Assembly (NCBI GenBank): GCA_030681895.1
Contig: JAUXRI010000230.1
Location: 1-51,218, forward strand
Source: Myxococcales bacterium
GTDB taxonomy: Bacteria; Myxococcota; Myxococcia; Myxococcales; Myxococcaceae
Length of the DNA: 51,218 nt
Direction of reading: 5' to 3'
Part shown: in pieces, positions 33,865 to 42,839 of the stretch
How positions within the stretch are numbered: position 1 is the stretch's first letter
How the letters are laid out: the number at the start of each line of letters is the position of its first letter
Made by a program: the position numbers and the translations under genes
Notes under the pieces: model-generated
Database searches by the model: none
What the model was told of the DNA's origin: nothing
Seen by the model: only the letters and a program-made list of their open reading frames with translations

Positions 33865-36054
33865 TCAGGAGCGCTGACGGCGACGCAGGCGCTGCGCGAG
33901 GAAGCTCGCGAGCGCGAAGACAGAGAGGTCGGAGGCCGAGGTGCAGCCACAGCCGACGCCGAACTGTTTCGCAGGGCCAGGACCTGCGTCGGGGAACTCA
34001 CCTGCGTCCGCTTCTGAGCCGGCGTCCATCAAGACGCTTGCATCAGGTGCGCCGCCTGAGCTTCCGCCTCCGGTGCCCCCACCTGCGGAGCCAGCTGCGC
34101 TGCCGCCTGCGGCTCCACCTGCGCTGCCGCCTGCGGATCCACCGGCTGCTCCACCTGCGCTGCCGCCTGCGGATCCACCCGCTGCTCCACCTGCGCTGCC
34201 GCCTGCGGATCCACCAGCCGCTCCACCTGCGCTGCCGCCTGCGGATCCACCGGCTGCTCCACCTGCGCTGCCGCCTGCGGATCCACCGGCTGCTCCACCT
34301 GCGCTGCCGCCTGCGGATCCACCAGCTGCTCCACCTGCGCTGCCGCCTGCGGATCCACCAGCTGCTCCACCTGCGCTGCCGCCTGCGGATCCGCCAGCTG
34401 CTCCACCTGCGCTGCCGCCCGCAGCTCCACCTGCGCTGCCACCCGCTGCTCCACCTGCCACCGCACCCCTCACGGTGATCACCACATTCGCCGTCGCCGA
34501 CCCCATCCGCGTATCGGTCGCCGTGAACCGCACACCCACCGACGTCGGGCCCGGCGGTGCAACGAACGAAGCGGTCGACCCCATGACGGGCAGCGCCACC
34601 ACCGGTCCCACGGTCTGCGCCCAGGTGAAGACGAGGGTCTCTCCGTTCGGGTCGACCGAGCCTCGCCCATCGAGCGTCACCACGGCCCCGGCGTCGACGG
34701 TCTGGTTGGGCCCGGCGTCAGCGGTCGGCGGCTCGTTGAGGTTGTCGTTCACCGTCAGGAGGAATCCGCCGTCACTGCGGTCCTGGCCATCGCTCACGAT
34801 GACGGAGTACCGGAGCATCGAGCTCGTGAAGACGCGCGGCGTGGTGATGGTCGGCGTCGCGGTCGTCTCGCCGGTGATGACTGCCGCCGGCCCCGTCATC
34901 TGAATCCACGAATAGACGAGCATGTCGCCATCCGCGTCGGTGACCATCGGCGCCGGGCGAGTCGAGATGATGGTCTCTCCGAGCGTAGCGGGCGCGATGG
35001 GCGAGAGCCGGGGCGAGGCGTTGACCCGCATGCTCCACGTCGACTGTGAGACGCCGATGAGCGAGGTGCGGCCGCCGAAGAAGACCATGCCTCCGAGCTG
35101 GGGGCTGTAGGTCGGCGCCGAGAACGTCGCGTTGCCCGCGCTCGGGGTGGGCATGATGCGCGTCCACAGCGTTGTCGCCGGCTCGTACGTGTACGCCTCG
35201 GAGATGGGAGTGGCGCTCGGGTTCGTCACGCCTCCGTACAGGATGAGCTTGTCGGCGCGCACATCGTACGTGCACACCGCAGACCCGCGTTTCGTCGGCA
35301 GCATTCCCTGTGGCGTCGTCGTCACCCACGTATTCGTCGCCACGTCGTATTCGGCCTGGGCCGTGATGGTGTCGTTGACGATCTCACCACCGAACACGTG
35401 CAGCCGACGTCTCACCGGGTCGTAGCCCACGCACGCCGAGGCGCGCGCCGCCGGAGCCGTGCCCATCGGCGTCAGCAACGTCCAGGTCGCTGTTCCGCCC
35501 GGAAGATCCACGTTGAGCCGGTACAGGTCGTTCGAGAGCACCGTCGCTTCGGCGTTGTTCGACGTCGCGGTGCCCCCGCCGAAGATCAGATGGGCCGACA
35601 GGTCGGGCGCGTAGACCATCGACGCGAGGAAGCGGGGCGTCGGTGCTCCGACTGACGCCGTGAGCGCCTGCCACGTGTCCGTCGCCGGGTCGAACAGATG
35701 CACGTCGTTGAGCAGCGGGCCGTTCAGGTCACGGCTGCCACCGAACAACACCACGCGTCTGAGCACCGTGTCCCACGACATCGAGTGCCACGCGCGCGTG
35801 ACCGGAGCTCCTGTCACCGTTCGTTGTGCCCAGGTGTTGCCCGTCACGTCGTACGCCCAGGTCTGGTTGTTCGTGCCCGCGAGTGTCGCGTTTCCACCGA
35901 AGAGGTACAGCGACTCCATGTTGCTGCCGGTCGAGACCAGGGCGGCGCCGGTTCGCGCAGAGGGGCGCGTCGTCGGGTTCAAGTTGGTCATGGTCGGAGG
36001 GCCCGCCACCGCGACGCAGGCCCAGCCCGCCGTGAGGATGAAGAGCCACCGCAC
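33865..36054 (-). CDS. Kelch-repeat surface protein with MYXO-CTERM tail
   Basis: This 729-aa exported protein starts at a GTG (36054); a signal peptide covers residues 1-17. Residues about 25-340 contain six Kelch units (SLYLFGGN, RVVLFGGS, SAHLIFGGG, RLHVFGGE, KLILYGG, GMVFFGG), a beta-propeller. Residues about 345-535 hold two beta-sandwich segments of PKD/cadherin type (TVDAGAVVTLDGRGSVDPNGETLVFTW). A long Gly/Ala/Ser linker follows, encoded by a 36-bp DNA repeat. After an Asp/Ala-rich stretch comes the MYXO-CTERM end (CGCTSASDLSVFALASFLAQRLRRRQ). The protein is probably displayed on the cell surface. It is 22 bp upstream of the superoxide dismutase gene, and divergent from the rhodanese gene. 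Confidence 0.87.
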   Translation of the reverse strand: MRWLFILTAGWACVAVAGPPTMTNLNPTTRPSARTGAALVSTGSNMESLYLFGGNATLAGTNNQTWAYDVTGNTWAQRTVTGAPVTRAWHSMSWDTVLRRVVLFGGSRDLNGPLLNDVHLFDPATDTWQALTASVGAPTPRFLASMVYAPDLSAHLIFGGGTATSNNAEATVLSNDLYRLNVDLPGGTATWTLLTPMGTAPAARASACVGYDPVRRRLHVFGGEIVNDTITAQAEYDVATNTWVTTTPQGMLPTKRGSAVCTYDVRADKLILYGGVTNPSATPISEAYTYEPATTLWTRIMPTPSAGNATFSAPTYSPQLGGMVFFGGRTSLIGVSQSTWSMRVNASPRLSPIAPATLGETIISTRPAPMVTDADGDMLVYSWIQMTGPAAVITGETTATPTITTPRVFTSSMLRYSVIVSDGQDRSDGGFLLTVNDNLNEPPTADAGPNQTVDAGAVVTLDGRGSVDPNGETLVFTWAQTVGPVVALPVMGSTASFVAPPGPTSVGVRFTATDTRMGSATANVVITVRGAVAGGAAGGSAGGAAGGSAGGAAGGSAGGSAGGAAGGSAGGSAGGAAGGSAGGSAGGAAGGSAGGSAGGAAGGSAGGSAGGAAGGSAGGSAGGAAGGSAGGSAGGAAGGSAGGSAGGAAGGSAAGSAGGGTGGGSSGGAPDASVLMDAGSEADAGEFPDAGPGPAKQFGVGCGCTSASDLSVFALASFLAQRLRRRQRS
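34135..34392 (-). repeat. 36-bp coding minisatellite (Gly/Ser/Ala linker)
   Basis: GGATCC recurs at exact 36-bp intervals (34135, 34171, 34207, 34243, 34279, 34315, 34351, 34387), with near-identical sequence between. Each unit encodes the 12-residue linker GGSAGGSAGGAA on the minus strand. Less regular 24-36-bp relatives extend the array to about 34100-34460. Copy number is likely to vary between strains. Confidence 0.9.
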
Positions 36055-36149
36055 ACGTGAAGTGTAGCCCCATCCTCCGTGGCGTCGCGGACCTGGCGTG
36101 TGGGTGTTGGTACGCCGGTTCCGCTCAGCCTGGCGCGCTCGGGCGTGCG

Positions 36150-36788
36150 ATGGTCTCGCGCGGCGCCACTCGTCACACGCGAAAGACCTCCTTGCGATCG
36201 TCGCTCACCTTCAGCGTGCTCCTCTGTGTCTTCCCGGTGGTGGCGTTCTCACAACCTGCAACCCCACAAACGAAAGGACCCATGACCTACGAGAAAGCGC
36301 TGGTCGACTTCGACGCGTTCAAGAAGCTCGTCGCCGAGGTCGAAGGCCACCGAGCAAAGCGGCTCATCGACCTCGAGACGTTCCTGAAGATGAGCAAGGC
36401 GAAGAACACCATCATCTTCGACTCGCGCTCGGACTTCCGCTTCGGCCGCAAACACCTGAAGGGTGCCCGTCATCTCGACTTCACGGACTTCACCCAGGAC
36501 AACCTGGCCGCGCTGATCCCCGACCCGAAGACGACCATTCTCATCTACTGCAACAACAACTTCTCGGACGACCAGGTCGACTTCGCCACCAAGATGTTCG
36601 TGCCGCGGCCAGCGCCCGAAACGCAGATTCTGTCGAACCAGAAGCCCATCATGCTGGCGCTCAACATTCCGACGTTCATCACCCTGTACGGCTACGGGTA
36701 CAAGAACGTCTACGAGCTCAACGAGCTCGTCAGCGTCAACGACAAGCGCATCGAGTTCGAAGGAACCGTGGTGACGAAGACGAAGTAG
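36150..36788 (+). CDS. Exported rhodanese-like domain protein
   Basis: The proposed start ATG 36150 gives a 212-aa protein with a basic N-terminus and a hydrophobic segment SLTFSVLLCVFPVVAFSQ, a signal peptide cleaved near residue 39. The mature domain resembles rhodanese: NTIIFDSRSDFRFGRKHLKGARHLDF near residues 88-113 and the active loop TTILIYCNNNFSDDQ with the reactive Cys at about residue 132. Rhodanese domains move sulfur or act as sulfide sensors. TTG 36192 and ATG 36282 are alternative starts; the last would remove the signal. It ends 1 bp before the convergent HDOD gene's stop. Confidence 0.75.
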   Translation: MVSRGATRHTRKTSLRSSLTFSVLLCVFPVVAFSQPATPQTKGPMTYEKALVDFDAFKKLVAEVEGHRAKRLIDLETFLKMSKAKNTIIFDSRSDFRFGRKHLKGARHLDFTDFTQDNLAALIPDPKTTILIYCNNNFSDDQVDFATKMFVPRPAPETQILSNQKPIMLALNIPTFITLYGYGYKNVYELNELVSVNDKRIEFEGTVVTKTK

Positions 36789-36789
36789 C

Positions 36790-37731
36790 TCAGCGACGCG
36801 CGCTGACGGCGCCTGGCGCGACGGCGGCCGGCTTCTTCCGCGAGACCGGCTTGACGCCCACCTGCTCGGCGACGAGGTCTGCCTGCGCGAGGGCCTGCGT
36901 CACGGCCGCGAGGGCGCCGGGAATGCGGTCGCGGTACCAGGCAGGCAACACCTTGCGCAGCAGCGCTTCACCTTCGGCGGCGGGCAGGTCGACGAGCGCG
37001 GGAAGCGTGTGGCTGCTCGAGACGGCCGAGAAGCCCGCGAGGTCGGCCACCTGCACGAGGCTGCCGATGCGCCCGTCGTTGCCACCGAGCGTCACCTCGA
37101 CGTTCTTGTCGTGGTGAAAGCGCACCAGGTTCGCGAAGTGCGCGGGAATCATCCACCGCGCGCACGCCTCGGCGCCCAGCTCGGCGTGGTCGAGACCGCA
37201 GATGCCGCGCTCGGCTGCGACCAGCTGCGACGGCGTGTCCCAGGCGGCTTCGTCGACCTCGCGCAGCGCCGCCGGCGCCACGTCGAACATAATGAACCGG
37301 CCGACGTCGTGGAGCAGCCCACCGAGGTACGCCTGCTCGAAGTTGAGCCCCATGTTCGCGTGACGCGCGAGCGCCCGCGCCACCGAGGCGACCTCGAGCG
37401 CATGGGTCCACAGCCCGCGCTCCCAGTCGTTTCGCGGCACGAAGACCCGAACGACTGACATCGAGATGATCAAATTGGACACTTCGCGGGCGCCGAGGCG
37501 CACCACCGCGTCGCGAATGCGCGTAATCGGCGTGACGGAGTGCGCCGCCATCGAGTTCGCCGCACCGATGAGCCGAATCGCGTAGCTCGGCTCGGCCTCG
37601 ACGATCTTGACCAGGTCGTCGAACCACGAGGGCGCCGCCGGGTCGAGCTCGAGCAATTGACTGAGCACCCGCGGGAGCACCGGCAGCGTGTCGACCTTCT
37701 TGAGGAGCTGGTCCTTCACGAGCGCCGTCAT
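36790..37731 (-). CDS. HDOD-domain signalling protein
   Basis: This 313-aa cytoplasmic protein has an HDOD domain at residues about 12-205: LPVLPRVLSQLLEL, AANSMAAHSVTPITRIRDAVVRLG, then GLLHDVGRFIMFDVAPAA. The HD-like motif is LLHDVG. HDOD proteins usually lack phosphodiesterase activity and act as scaffolds in signalling. The C-terminus (about 270-313) is Lys/Pro/Ala-rich. It begins at an ATG overlapping the stop of the PAS kinase gene (ATGA), so translation is coupled to that kinase. Confidence 0.88.
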   Translation of the reverse strand: MTALVKDQLLKKVDTLPVLPRVLSQLLELDPAAPSWFDDLVKIVEAEPSYAIRLIGAANSMAAHSVTPITRIRDAVVRLGAREVSNLIISMSVVRVFVPRNDWERGLWTHALEVASVARALARHANMGLNFEQAYLGGLLHDVGRFIMFDVAPAALREVDEAAWDTPSQLVAAERGICGLDHAELGAEACARWMIPAHFANLVRFHHDKNVEVTLGGNDGRIGSLVQVADLAGFSAVSSSHTLPALVDLPAAEGEALLRKVLPAWYRDRIPGALAAVTQALAQADLVAEQVGVKPVSRKKPAAVAPGAVSARR

Positions 37732-39071
37732 GGGCCCGCCGGGAAACAGACCGAGAACGTCGAGCCCTGCCCCAGCGTGCTCTTCACGGTGACGGAGCCA
37801 CCATGGGCCTCGGCCACCCGCTTCACCGTGGGGAGCCCCAGGCCGGTGCCCTGGCCCGGCTCCTTCGTCGTGTAGAACGGCTCGAAGACGTGCGGCAGCA
37901 CCCGCGGCTCGATGCCGGTGCCCGTGTCGCTGACCGTGAACTCGACGAAGGTGGCGCCGTCGCGCTCCAGCACCGAAGCCGCGAGCACCAGCACGCCACC
38001 CGTCGGCATCGCATCGGCGGCGTTGACGCACAGGTTGAGCAGCACCTGGTACAGCTGCAAGCTGTCGGCGACGAGCACGGGCAGGTCGTCCTTCACCAGC
38101 ACCTCGAAGGTCACCCGCTTCGGCATGGCCCGCCGGAGCTGCTCGGCGTAGGTGCGCGTGAGGCGGGTCGTCTGAATCGCCGCGCGAAGACCAATGCCTC
38201 CACGCGCGAAGTCGACGAGCTGACGCACCATGGCCGTGGCGCGTCTGGCGCCGTCCTCGAGGTCGGTGATGGCCTCGGCGCGCTCGAGGGCCGTGGTGTC
38301 TTCGTCCTTGAGGAAAGAGACGGTCGACACGACGGGCGCGAGCACGTTGGCGAGGTCGTGCGCCACCGACACCGCGAGCTCGCCGACGACGCCGAGCCGT
38401 TCACTGCGGAGCGCAGCGGCCTCGAGGCGTCGTTGCTCGGTGACGTCGCGCTTCACGGCGATGAAGTGGGTGGGGTGCCCGCTGCTCATGATGGGCGTGA
38501 TGGTCGACTCTTCGGTGTACGTCGAGCCGTCTTTGCGTCTGTTGATCAGCGTGCCGTGCCAGGTGGCGCCGCTGAGCAGCGTGGCCCACAGCACCTCGTA
38601 GAATTCCCGGTCCTGGTGGCCCGACTTCAAGAGGCGCGTGTGACGCCCCACGGCTTCGGCCTTCGAGTAGCCCGTCATCAGACAGAAGGCCGGGTTGACG
38701 TATTGAATCAGGCCGTCGCTGTCGGCGATGACGATGGAGTTGGCCGCCGCTTCGACCGCGGCGTGATTGAGCTTGAGCTGCGCGAGCACGCCCCCACGGT
38801 CGAGGTCTTCGACGACGAAGGCGAGCCTGGGGCCCGGGTGCACCAGGCGCAGGGGCAGCGCAGACCGCTCCGCGTGTGCCATCAACTCCGTGAGGCTCTG
38901 GCCGACGGCGGCCTCGACGGTGGTCCCGAAGAGCTTCGCGGCGTGGTGGCTCAACCACTCGACCCGCCCCTCGCCATCGAGCTCGCAGACGCCCACGCCC
39001 ACCGCCCCCAGACCCTGACTGAGAGGGCGCGTGATGAACGCGGCGTCCTCGAGGTTGAGTTCGGAGGTCAT
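37728..39071 (-). CDS. PAS-domain histidine kinase
   Basis: The 447-aa kinase has PAS segments at residues about 15-75 and 105-215 (NSIVIADSDGLIQYVNPAFCLMTGYSKAEAVGR). The phosphoacceptor motif SVAHDLANVLAPV lies near residue 237 (HDL-N type, NtrB-like). The ATPase domain has NLCVNAADAM (N box), DTGTGI (G1) and GQGTGLGLPTV (G2). No transmembrane segment is visible, so it senses an intracellular signal. The gene follows the NarL/FixJ-type regulator with 116 bp between, and overlaps the HDOD gene by 4 bp. A FixL/FixJ-like pairing with that regulator is plausible. Confidence 0.92.
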   Translation of the reverse strand: MTSELNLEDAAFITRPLSQGLGAVGVGVCELDGEGRVEWLSHHAAKLFGTTVEAAVGQSLTELMAHAERSALPLRLVHPGPRLAFVVEDLDRGGVLAQLKLNHAAVEAAANSIVIADSDGLIQYVNPAFCLMTGYSKAEAVGRHTRLLKSGHQDREFYEVLWATLLSGATWHGTLINRRKDGSTYTEESTITPIMSSGHPTHFIAVKRDVTEQRRLEAAALRSERLGVVGELAVSVAHDLANVLAPVVSTVSFLKDEDTTALERAEAITDLEDGARRATAMVRQLVDFARGGIGLRAAIQTTRLTRTYAEQLRRAMPKRVTFEVLVKDDLPVLVADSLQLYQVLLNLCVNAADAMPTGGVLVLAASVLERDGATFVEFTVSDTGTGIEPRVLPHVFEPFYTTKEPGQGTGLGLPTVKRVAEAHGGSVTVKSTLGQGSTFSVCFPAGP

Positions 39072-39127
39072 GGGACAACCATCTCGCCATGGCCTGATCC
39101 GTGCTGTCGGGTAGACGCCCGGTATTC

Positions 39128-39149
39128 ATGTCAGGTGTTCACCTGACAT
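39128..39149. promoter_or_regulatory. 22-bp perfect palindrome upstream of kinase gene
   Basis: Arms ATGTCAGGTG and CACCTGACAT are perfect 10-bp complements around TT. The site lies 57-78 bp upstream of the kinase start codon and 39 bp past the regulator's stop. It is a strong candidate operator, perhaps for the adjacent regulator. Confidence 0.6.
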
Positions 39150-39154
39150 CACTT

Positions 39155-39169
39155 GACCGTCCGACGGTC
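39155..39169. promoter_or_regulatory. 15-bp palindrome GACCGTC-C-GACGGTC
   Basis: Perfect 7-bp arms around one base lie 5 bp from the 22-bp palindrome and 18 bp past the regulator's stop. It may be a second operator or, as RNA, part of a terminator for the regulator transcript. Confidence 0.45.
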
Positions 39170-39187
39170 GGTCGCTGCCCCGCTGGT

Positions 39188-39820
39188 TCAGTCGGCGAGG
39201 CCGTGCAGCAAGGCCAGTCGCGTCAGCTCGACGTTCGACGAGCAGCCCAGCTTGGTGGCGAGGCGGGAGCGGTACGTGCCGACCGTCTTCTCCGAGAGGT
39301 GAAGCTGCGCGGCGATTTCTTTGAGGCTCGAGCCGGTCGCGACCAGGCGCAGCACCTCGAGCTCGCGGCCAGACAACGACTCGAGCGGCGAGCTGGAAGG
39401 CCCCGACTCGAGATCAGCCGCGAGGGCTTCGGCGAGCTCTGGTGAGACGTAGCGGCCCCCACCCAGCACGCGCACCACGGCGGTGCCGAGCTCGTCGGCG
39501 GCCGACGTCTTCGCCACGTACCCCCGGGCTCCAGCGGCGAGCGCGCGCCTGGCCCACGCCACCTCGGTGTAGCCCGAGAGCACGAGCACGAGCTGGTCGG
39601 GCCTCTCGCGGTGAAGGTCGGAGAGCAGGTCGAACCCGCTGCGGCCCTTCAGGCCGAGGTCGAGCACCACGAGGTCGACGCGCGTGGTGCGCAGACTGGC
39701 GAGCGCGTCTTCGGCGGTGCCCACGTCGCTGACGGTCGCGTCGGGGCGAAGGGCGAGAAGCAGCTGGCGCACGCCCTGCCGCATCAGCTCGTGGTCGTCG
39801 ACGAGGAGAAAGGAAGTCAT
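39188..39820 (-). CDS. NarL/FixJ-type response regulator
   Basis: This 210-aa regulator has a receiver domain (residues 1-125): DDH at 8-10, phosphoacceptor Asp54 in VVLDLGLKG, and Lys in GYVAKTSAADEL. The C-terminal LuxR-type HTH (about 145-205) is clear: LSGRELEVLRLVATGSSLKEIAAQLHLSEKTVGTYRSRLATKLG. The start codon ATG 39820 has no good ribosome site. It lies in a five-gene minus-strand signalling cluster, downstream of the hybrid kinase and upstream of the PAS kinase. The PAS kinase is the likely partner. Confidence 0.92.
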   Translation of the reverse strand: MTSFLLVDDHELMRQGVRQLLLALRPDATVSDVGTAEDALASLRTTRVDLVVLDLGLKGRSGFDLLSDLHRERPDQLVLVLSGYTEVAWARRALAAGARGYVAKTSAADELGTAVVRVLGGGRYVSPELAEALAADLESGPSSSPLESLSGRELEVLRLVATGSSLKEIAAQLHLSEKTVGTYRSRLATKLGCSSNVELTRLALLHGLAD

Positions 39821-39834
39821 TCTGGGCCCGGGTC

Positions 39835-39852
39835 CGTTCGCCCCCGCGAACG
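39835..39852 (-). promoter_or_regulatory. Hairpin CGTTCGC-CCCC-GCGAACG upstream of regulator start
   Basis: Perfect 7-bp arms with a 4-nt loop begin 14 bp before the regulator's start codon; an adjacent GGGCCC/CCCGGG run lies between. Folded in RNA it would lie next to a start codon that has no clear ribosome site. Its role is unknown. Confidence 0.4.
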
Positions 39853-39986
39853 TGCCCTCACCGTAGCAGGCCCCGAAGCTCGAAACTGGCACGTCAGTCG
39901 AGCGCGCGCGGACCTGGCGGAGCCGGGTCATCGGTGACGCTCCCCGTCTCGTCACACTGCCGGGAAGGGAAAGCTCGGGGGAGGCG

Positions 39987-42839
39987 TCACCGCTCCAGGG
40001 CGCGCGCCACGGTGCTCAAGAGTTGGGTGGCCGTGAAGGGCTTGCGCAGCGCAGGAATGCCCACCGGCAGCATCGAGCTCGAGCCGCCCGTGATGAACAT
40101 CACCGGCACCGAAGGGAGCAAGACGCGAATTCGCTCCAGCGCCGCCACGCCATCGAGCCTCGGCATCGAGACGTCCGTCACCACCAACGCCGGGGTCTGT
40201 GCTGCGGCCAGCTCGACCAGCTCGACGCCGTCACGCGCCGTCAGCACTCGAAAGCCACTCTGCTCGAGCGCCTGTCGAACGGCCTCGAGCGCGAGCGGCT
40301 CGTCGTCGGCGACCAGGACCAGCCGCCCGCCACCCACGACGGCTTCAGGCGTCGTCGCTGGCGCGGCCTCTGACGCGGGAAGGTACACCTCGAACCGGGT
40401 GCCCTTCTCGAGCGCCGACTCGACCCGCACGAAGCCGTGATGCCGCCGGCAGATTTGCGCCACCGTCGCCAGGCCCAGGCCGGTGCCCTTGCCGGCCGCC
40501 TTGGTGGTGAAGAAGGGCTCGAAGAGATGTTCGCGCACCTCGGCGCTGATGCCCGTGCCGGTGTCGGCGACGACGAAGCGAACCCAGTGGCCCGGGCGAG
40601 CGCCCTGCCAGAATTCGCTGAAGCCGGGCTCGAGCTGCGCGACCTCGAGGGTGACGTCGTCGACCACCACCTGCACGACGCCGCCTGCTGGCATCGCGTC
40701 ACGCGCGTTGACGCAGAGGTTGAGCAGCACCTGCCGCAGCTGGGTCGGGTCTGCGTTCACCACGAGCTCGTCGCCGCGCAGCTCGCTCCTCAGCGAGAAC
40801 TCGGCGGGCAGGGTGCTCGAGAACCATCGCGTGAAGTCAGTCACCAGCGCGCCGGCCTCGACGTCCACGAAGGCGTCGTCACTGCCCCGCCCGAAGGCGA
40901 GCAGCCGCTGCACCACGGCCACGCAGCTGCGCGCGCTGTCGTCGATGCCTTTCACCCACTGGGCCCAGCTGGGCGAGGTCGGGTCTCGCAGCAGTGAGCT
41001 GAAGACGAGAATCGGCGCCAGCAGGTTGTTCAAGTCGTGCGCGACGCCACTGGCGAGGGCGCCGGTCGACTCGAGCCGCTGGGTGCGCAGGACCTGGGCC
41101 TCGAGGCGTTTCTGCTCCGAGATGTCTGCCTGCACCGCCACGAAGTGCGCGTTGAGCCCACCGGCGTCGTGCACCGGCGCGATGGACGTCATCGTCCAAT
41201 ACAGGCGGCCGTCGCGGCGGCGGTTGCGCAGCTCCCCGCGCCAGGTCTTGCCCGAGAGAATCGTCTTCCACAGGTCTTCGTAGACCTTCGCCGCCGTCAG
41301 GCCCGAGCTGACGAGGCGCATCGTCTGGCCCATCGCTTCGCCGGCCGGCCACCCCGTCATGTCCACGAAGGCCGGGTTGACGAACTGGATGATGCCCTCG
41401 CGGTCGGTGATGACGATGGCGTCTGGCGCCTGGTCGATGGCGCTCTTGAACCGGCGCAGCGACACCGCGGTCTGCTCGGCGGCCCCGAGCGCCACGGACA
41501 ACGAGCGCGTTGTCTCCTGCAGCGACATCTCGAGCGTCTTGAGGTGGTGGATGTCGGTGTGCGTGCCGAGCATGCGCAACGGTGCGCCGTTCGCGTCGTG
41601 CGCCACCACGCTCCCGACCGAGAGCAGCCACTTCCACTCGCCCTGCTGGGTGCGCTGCCTGAACTCCACGCGGTAGGTCGGCAGCTGGCCCGCCATGTAC
41701 CGGCGGTAGACCTCGCCAACGCGCTCGCGGTCGTCGGGATGCAGTCGGTCGAGCCAGCGCTGATTCGTCTCGACGAAGGTGTCGGGCTCGTACCCGAGCA
41801 TGCGCGCGTAGTTGGGGCCGACCTGGGCTTCGCCGGTCTGCACGTTGACGTCGAACCAGCCCTGGTTCGACGCTGACAGCGTCAGGCTGAAGCGCTCGAG
41901 GAGCTCATGCTGCAGACGTTCGGCGCGCACGCGGTCGGTGACGTCGAACGTGATGCCGCGCAGCTGAACCGGTCGACCTGCGTCGTCGGTGATGACCGTG
42001 CGCCGCACCTCGTGCACCCGCTCGGGGCCGCGGGCGGGGTTGGTGCGCACGGTGACGATGGCGGTGGTCAGCTCGGTCACCAGCTGACGGTCCTCGGGGT
42101 GAATGAAGTCGAGGGCGTCGGGAGGTTGCGCGGAGCCGACCTGGGGCACCGAGTGGAGATTGAACATGCCCTTCGACCAGGTGCCTTCGCCGGTCTCGAG
42201 TGAATGTGTCCAGCTGCCGAAGTGGGTGATGGCCTGGGCCTCTTCCAGCTGCTCTTCGCTCTCGCGACGGCCCTCGTCTGCACGCACCGTGTCGGTGATG
42301 TCGGTCAGCACGACGTTGATCAGCTTCGACTTGGAGTCAGACCGGGTCGTGGCCACGAGGTGCACCCACACCAGGCCGCCGTTTCGGTGCACCACGCGCA
42401 CCCGGCAGGAGCGCGTGCCACCGGCTGCCAGCAGTTGCCGGCTCAACAGGTAGAAGGTGTCGGCGTCGGGGGGCGAGATGAAACGGCTGAACGACTGGCC
42501 CAGCACCTGCTGACGCGACACACCCAGCAGCGTGGTGGCGGTGAGGTTGGCCAGCTGCACCAGCCCGGCCGCGTCGAGGGTGAGGTAGCTGACCGGCGCG
42601 AGGTCGTAGAGTTCGAAGTACCGGGAACGCGAGAGGTCGAGCTCGAGCTGAGAGCGGCGCAGCTCCTCGTTCTGCATCTCGAGCTCGAGCTGGTGCACCC
42701 GCAGCTCGTGCAGGAGCCGCGTCGCGTCCTCCGCCGACAGCATGTCCTTGCCGTGGCGCACCTTGCCGTCACGAAGCCGCTCTTCGGCGTCGCGTCGGAG
42801 CCGCGCTGCGTCGTCGTCTGGCGGTGGCGCGTCGCTCAT
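39987..42839 (-). CDS. Multi-PAS hybrid histidine kinase
   Basis: This 950-aa soluble protein has an N-terminal coiled coil (residues about 40-75, HELRVHQLELEMQNEELRRSQLEL). Four PAS domains follow at about 75-185, 195-310, 320-435 and 460-575. A histidine-kinase core has the phosphoacceptor in SGVAHDLNNLLAPIL (about residue 600), NLCVNARDAM, DTGTGI and GKGTGLGLATV. A C-terminal receiver (about 835-950) contains VVTDVSMPRLDG and the Lys of RKPF. The kinase can therefore phosphorylate its own receiver. It starts at an ATG overlapping the stop of the CheB-CheR gene (ATGA), so the two are coupled. Confidence 0.93.
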   Translation of the reverse strand: MSDAPPPDDDAARLRRDAEERLRDGKVRHGKDMLSAEDATRLLHELRVHQLELEMQNEELRRSQLELDLSRSRYFELYDLAPVSYLTLDAAGLVQLANLTATTLLGVSRQQVLGQSFSRFISPPDADTFYLLSRQLLAAGGTRSCRVRVVHRNGGLVWVHLVATTRSDSKSKLINVVLTDITDTVRADEGRRESEEQLEEAQAITHFGSWTHSLETGEGTWSKGMFNLHSVPQVGSAQPPDALDFIHPEDRQLVTELTTAIVTVRTNPARGPERVHEVRRTVITDDAGRPVQLRGITFDVTDRVRAERLQHELLERFSLTLSASNQGWFDVNVQTGEAQVGPNYARMLGYEPDTFVETNQRWLDRLHPDDRERVGEVYRRYMAGQLPTYRVEFRQRTQQGEWKWLLSVGSVVAHDANGAPLRMLGTHTDIHHLKTLEMSLQETTRSLSVALGAAEQTAVSLRRFKSAIDQAPDAIVITDREGIIQFVNPAFVDMTGWPAGEAMGQTMRLVSSGLTAAKVYEDLWKTILSGKTWRGELRNRRRDGRLYWTMTSIAPVHDAGGLNAHFVAVQADISEQKRLEAQVLRTQRLESTGALASGVAHDLNNLLAPILVFSSLLRDPTSPSWAQWVKGIDDSARSCVAVVQRLLAFGRGSDDAFVDVEAGALVTDFTRWFSSTLPAEFSLRSELRGDELVVNADPTQLRQVLLNLCVNARDAMPAGGVVQVVVDDVTLEVAQLEPGFSEFWQGARPGHWVRFVVADTGTGISAEVREHLFEPFFTTKAAGKGTGLGLATVAQICRRHHGFVRVESALEKGTRFEVYLPASEAAPATTPEAVVGGGRLVLVADDEPLALEAVRQALEQSGFRVLTARDGVELVELAAAQTPALVVTDVSMPRLDGVAALERIRVLLPSVPVMFITGGSSSMLPVGIPALRKPFTATQLLSTVARALER

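Noticed and set aside
34135..34392. Regularly spaced GGATCC motifs resembling a CRISPR array
   Set aside because: The whole 36-bp unit is repeated, spacers are not unique, and it encodes a Gly/Ser/Ala linker in frame. No cas gene is nearby.
37803..39146. 447-codon plus-strand frame opposite the PAS kinase gene
   Set aside because: It mirrors the kinase, which has complete kinase motifs; the plus-strand frame has none.
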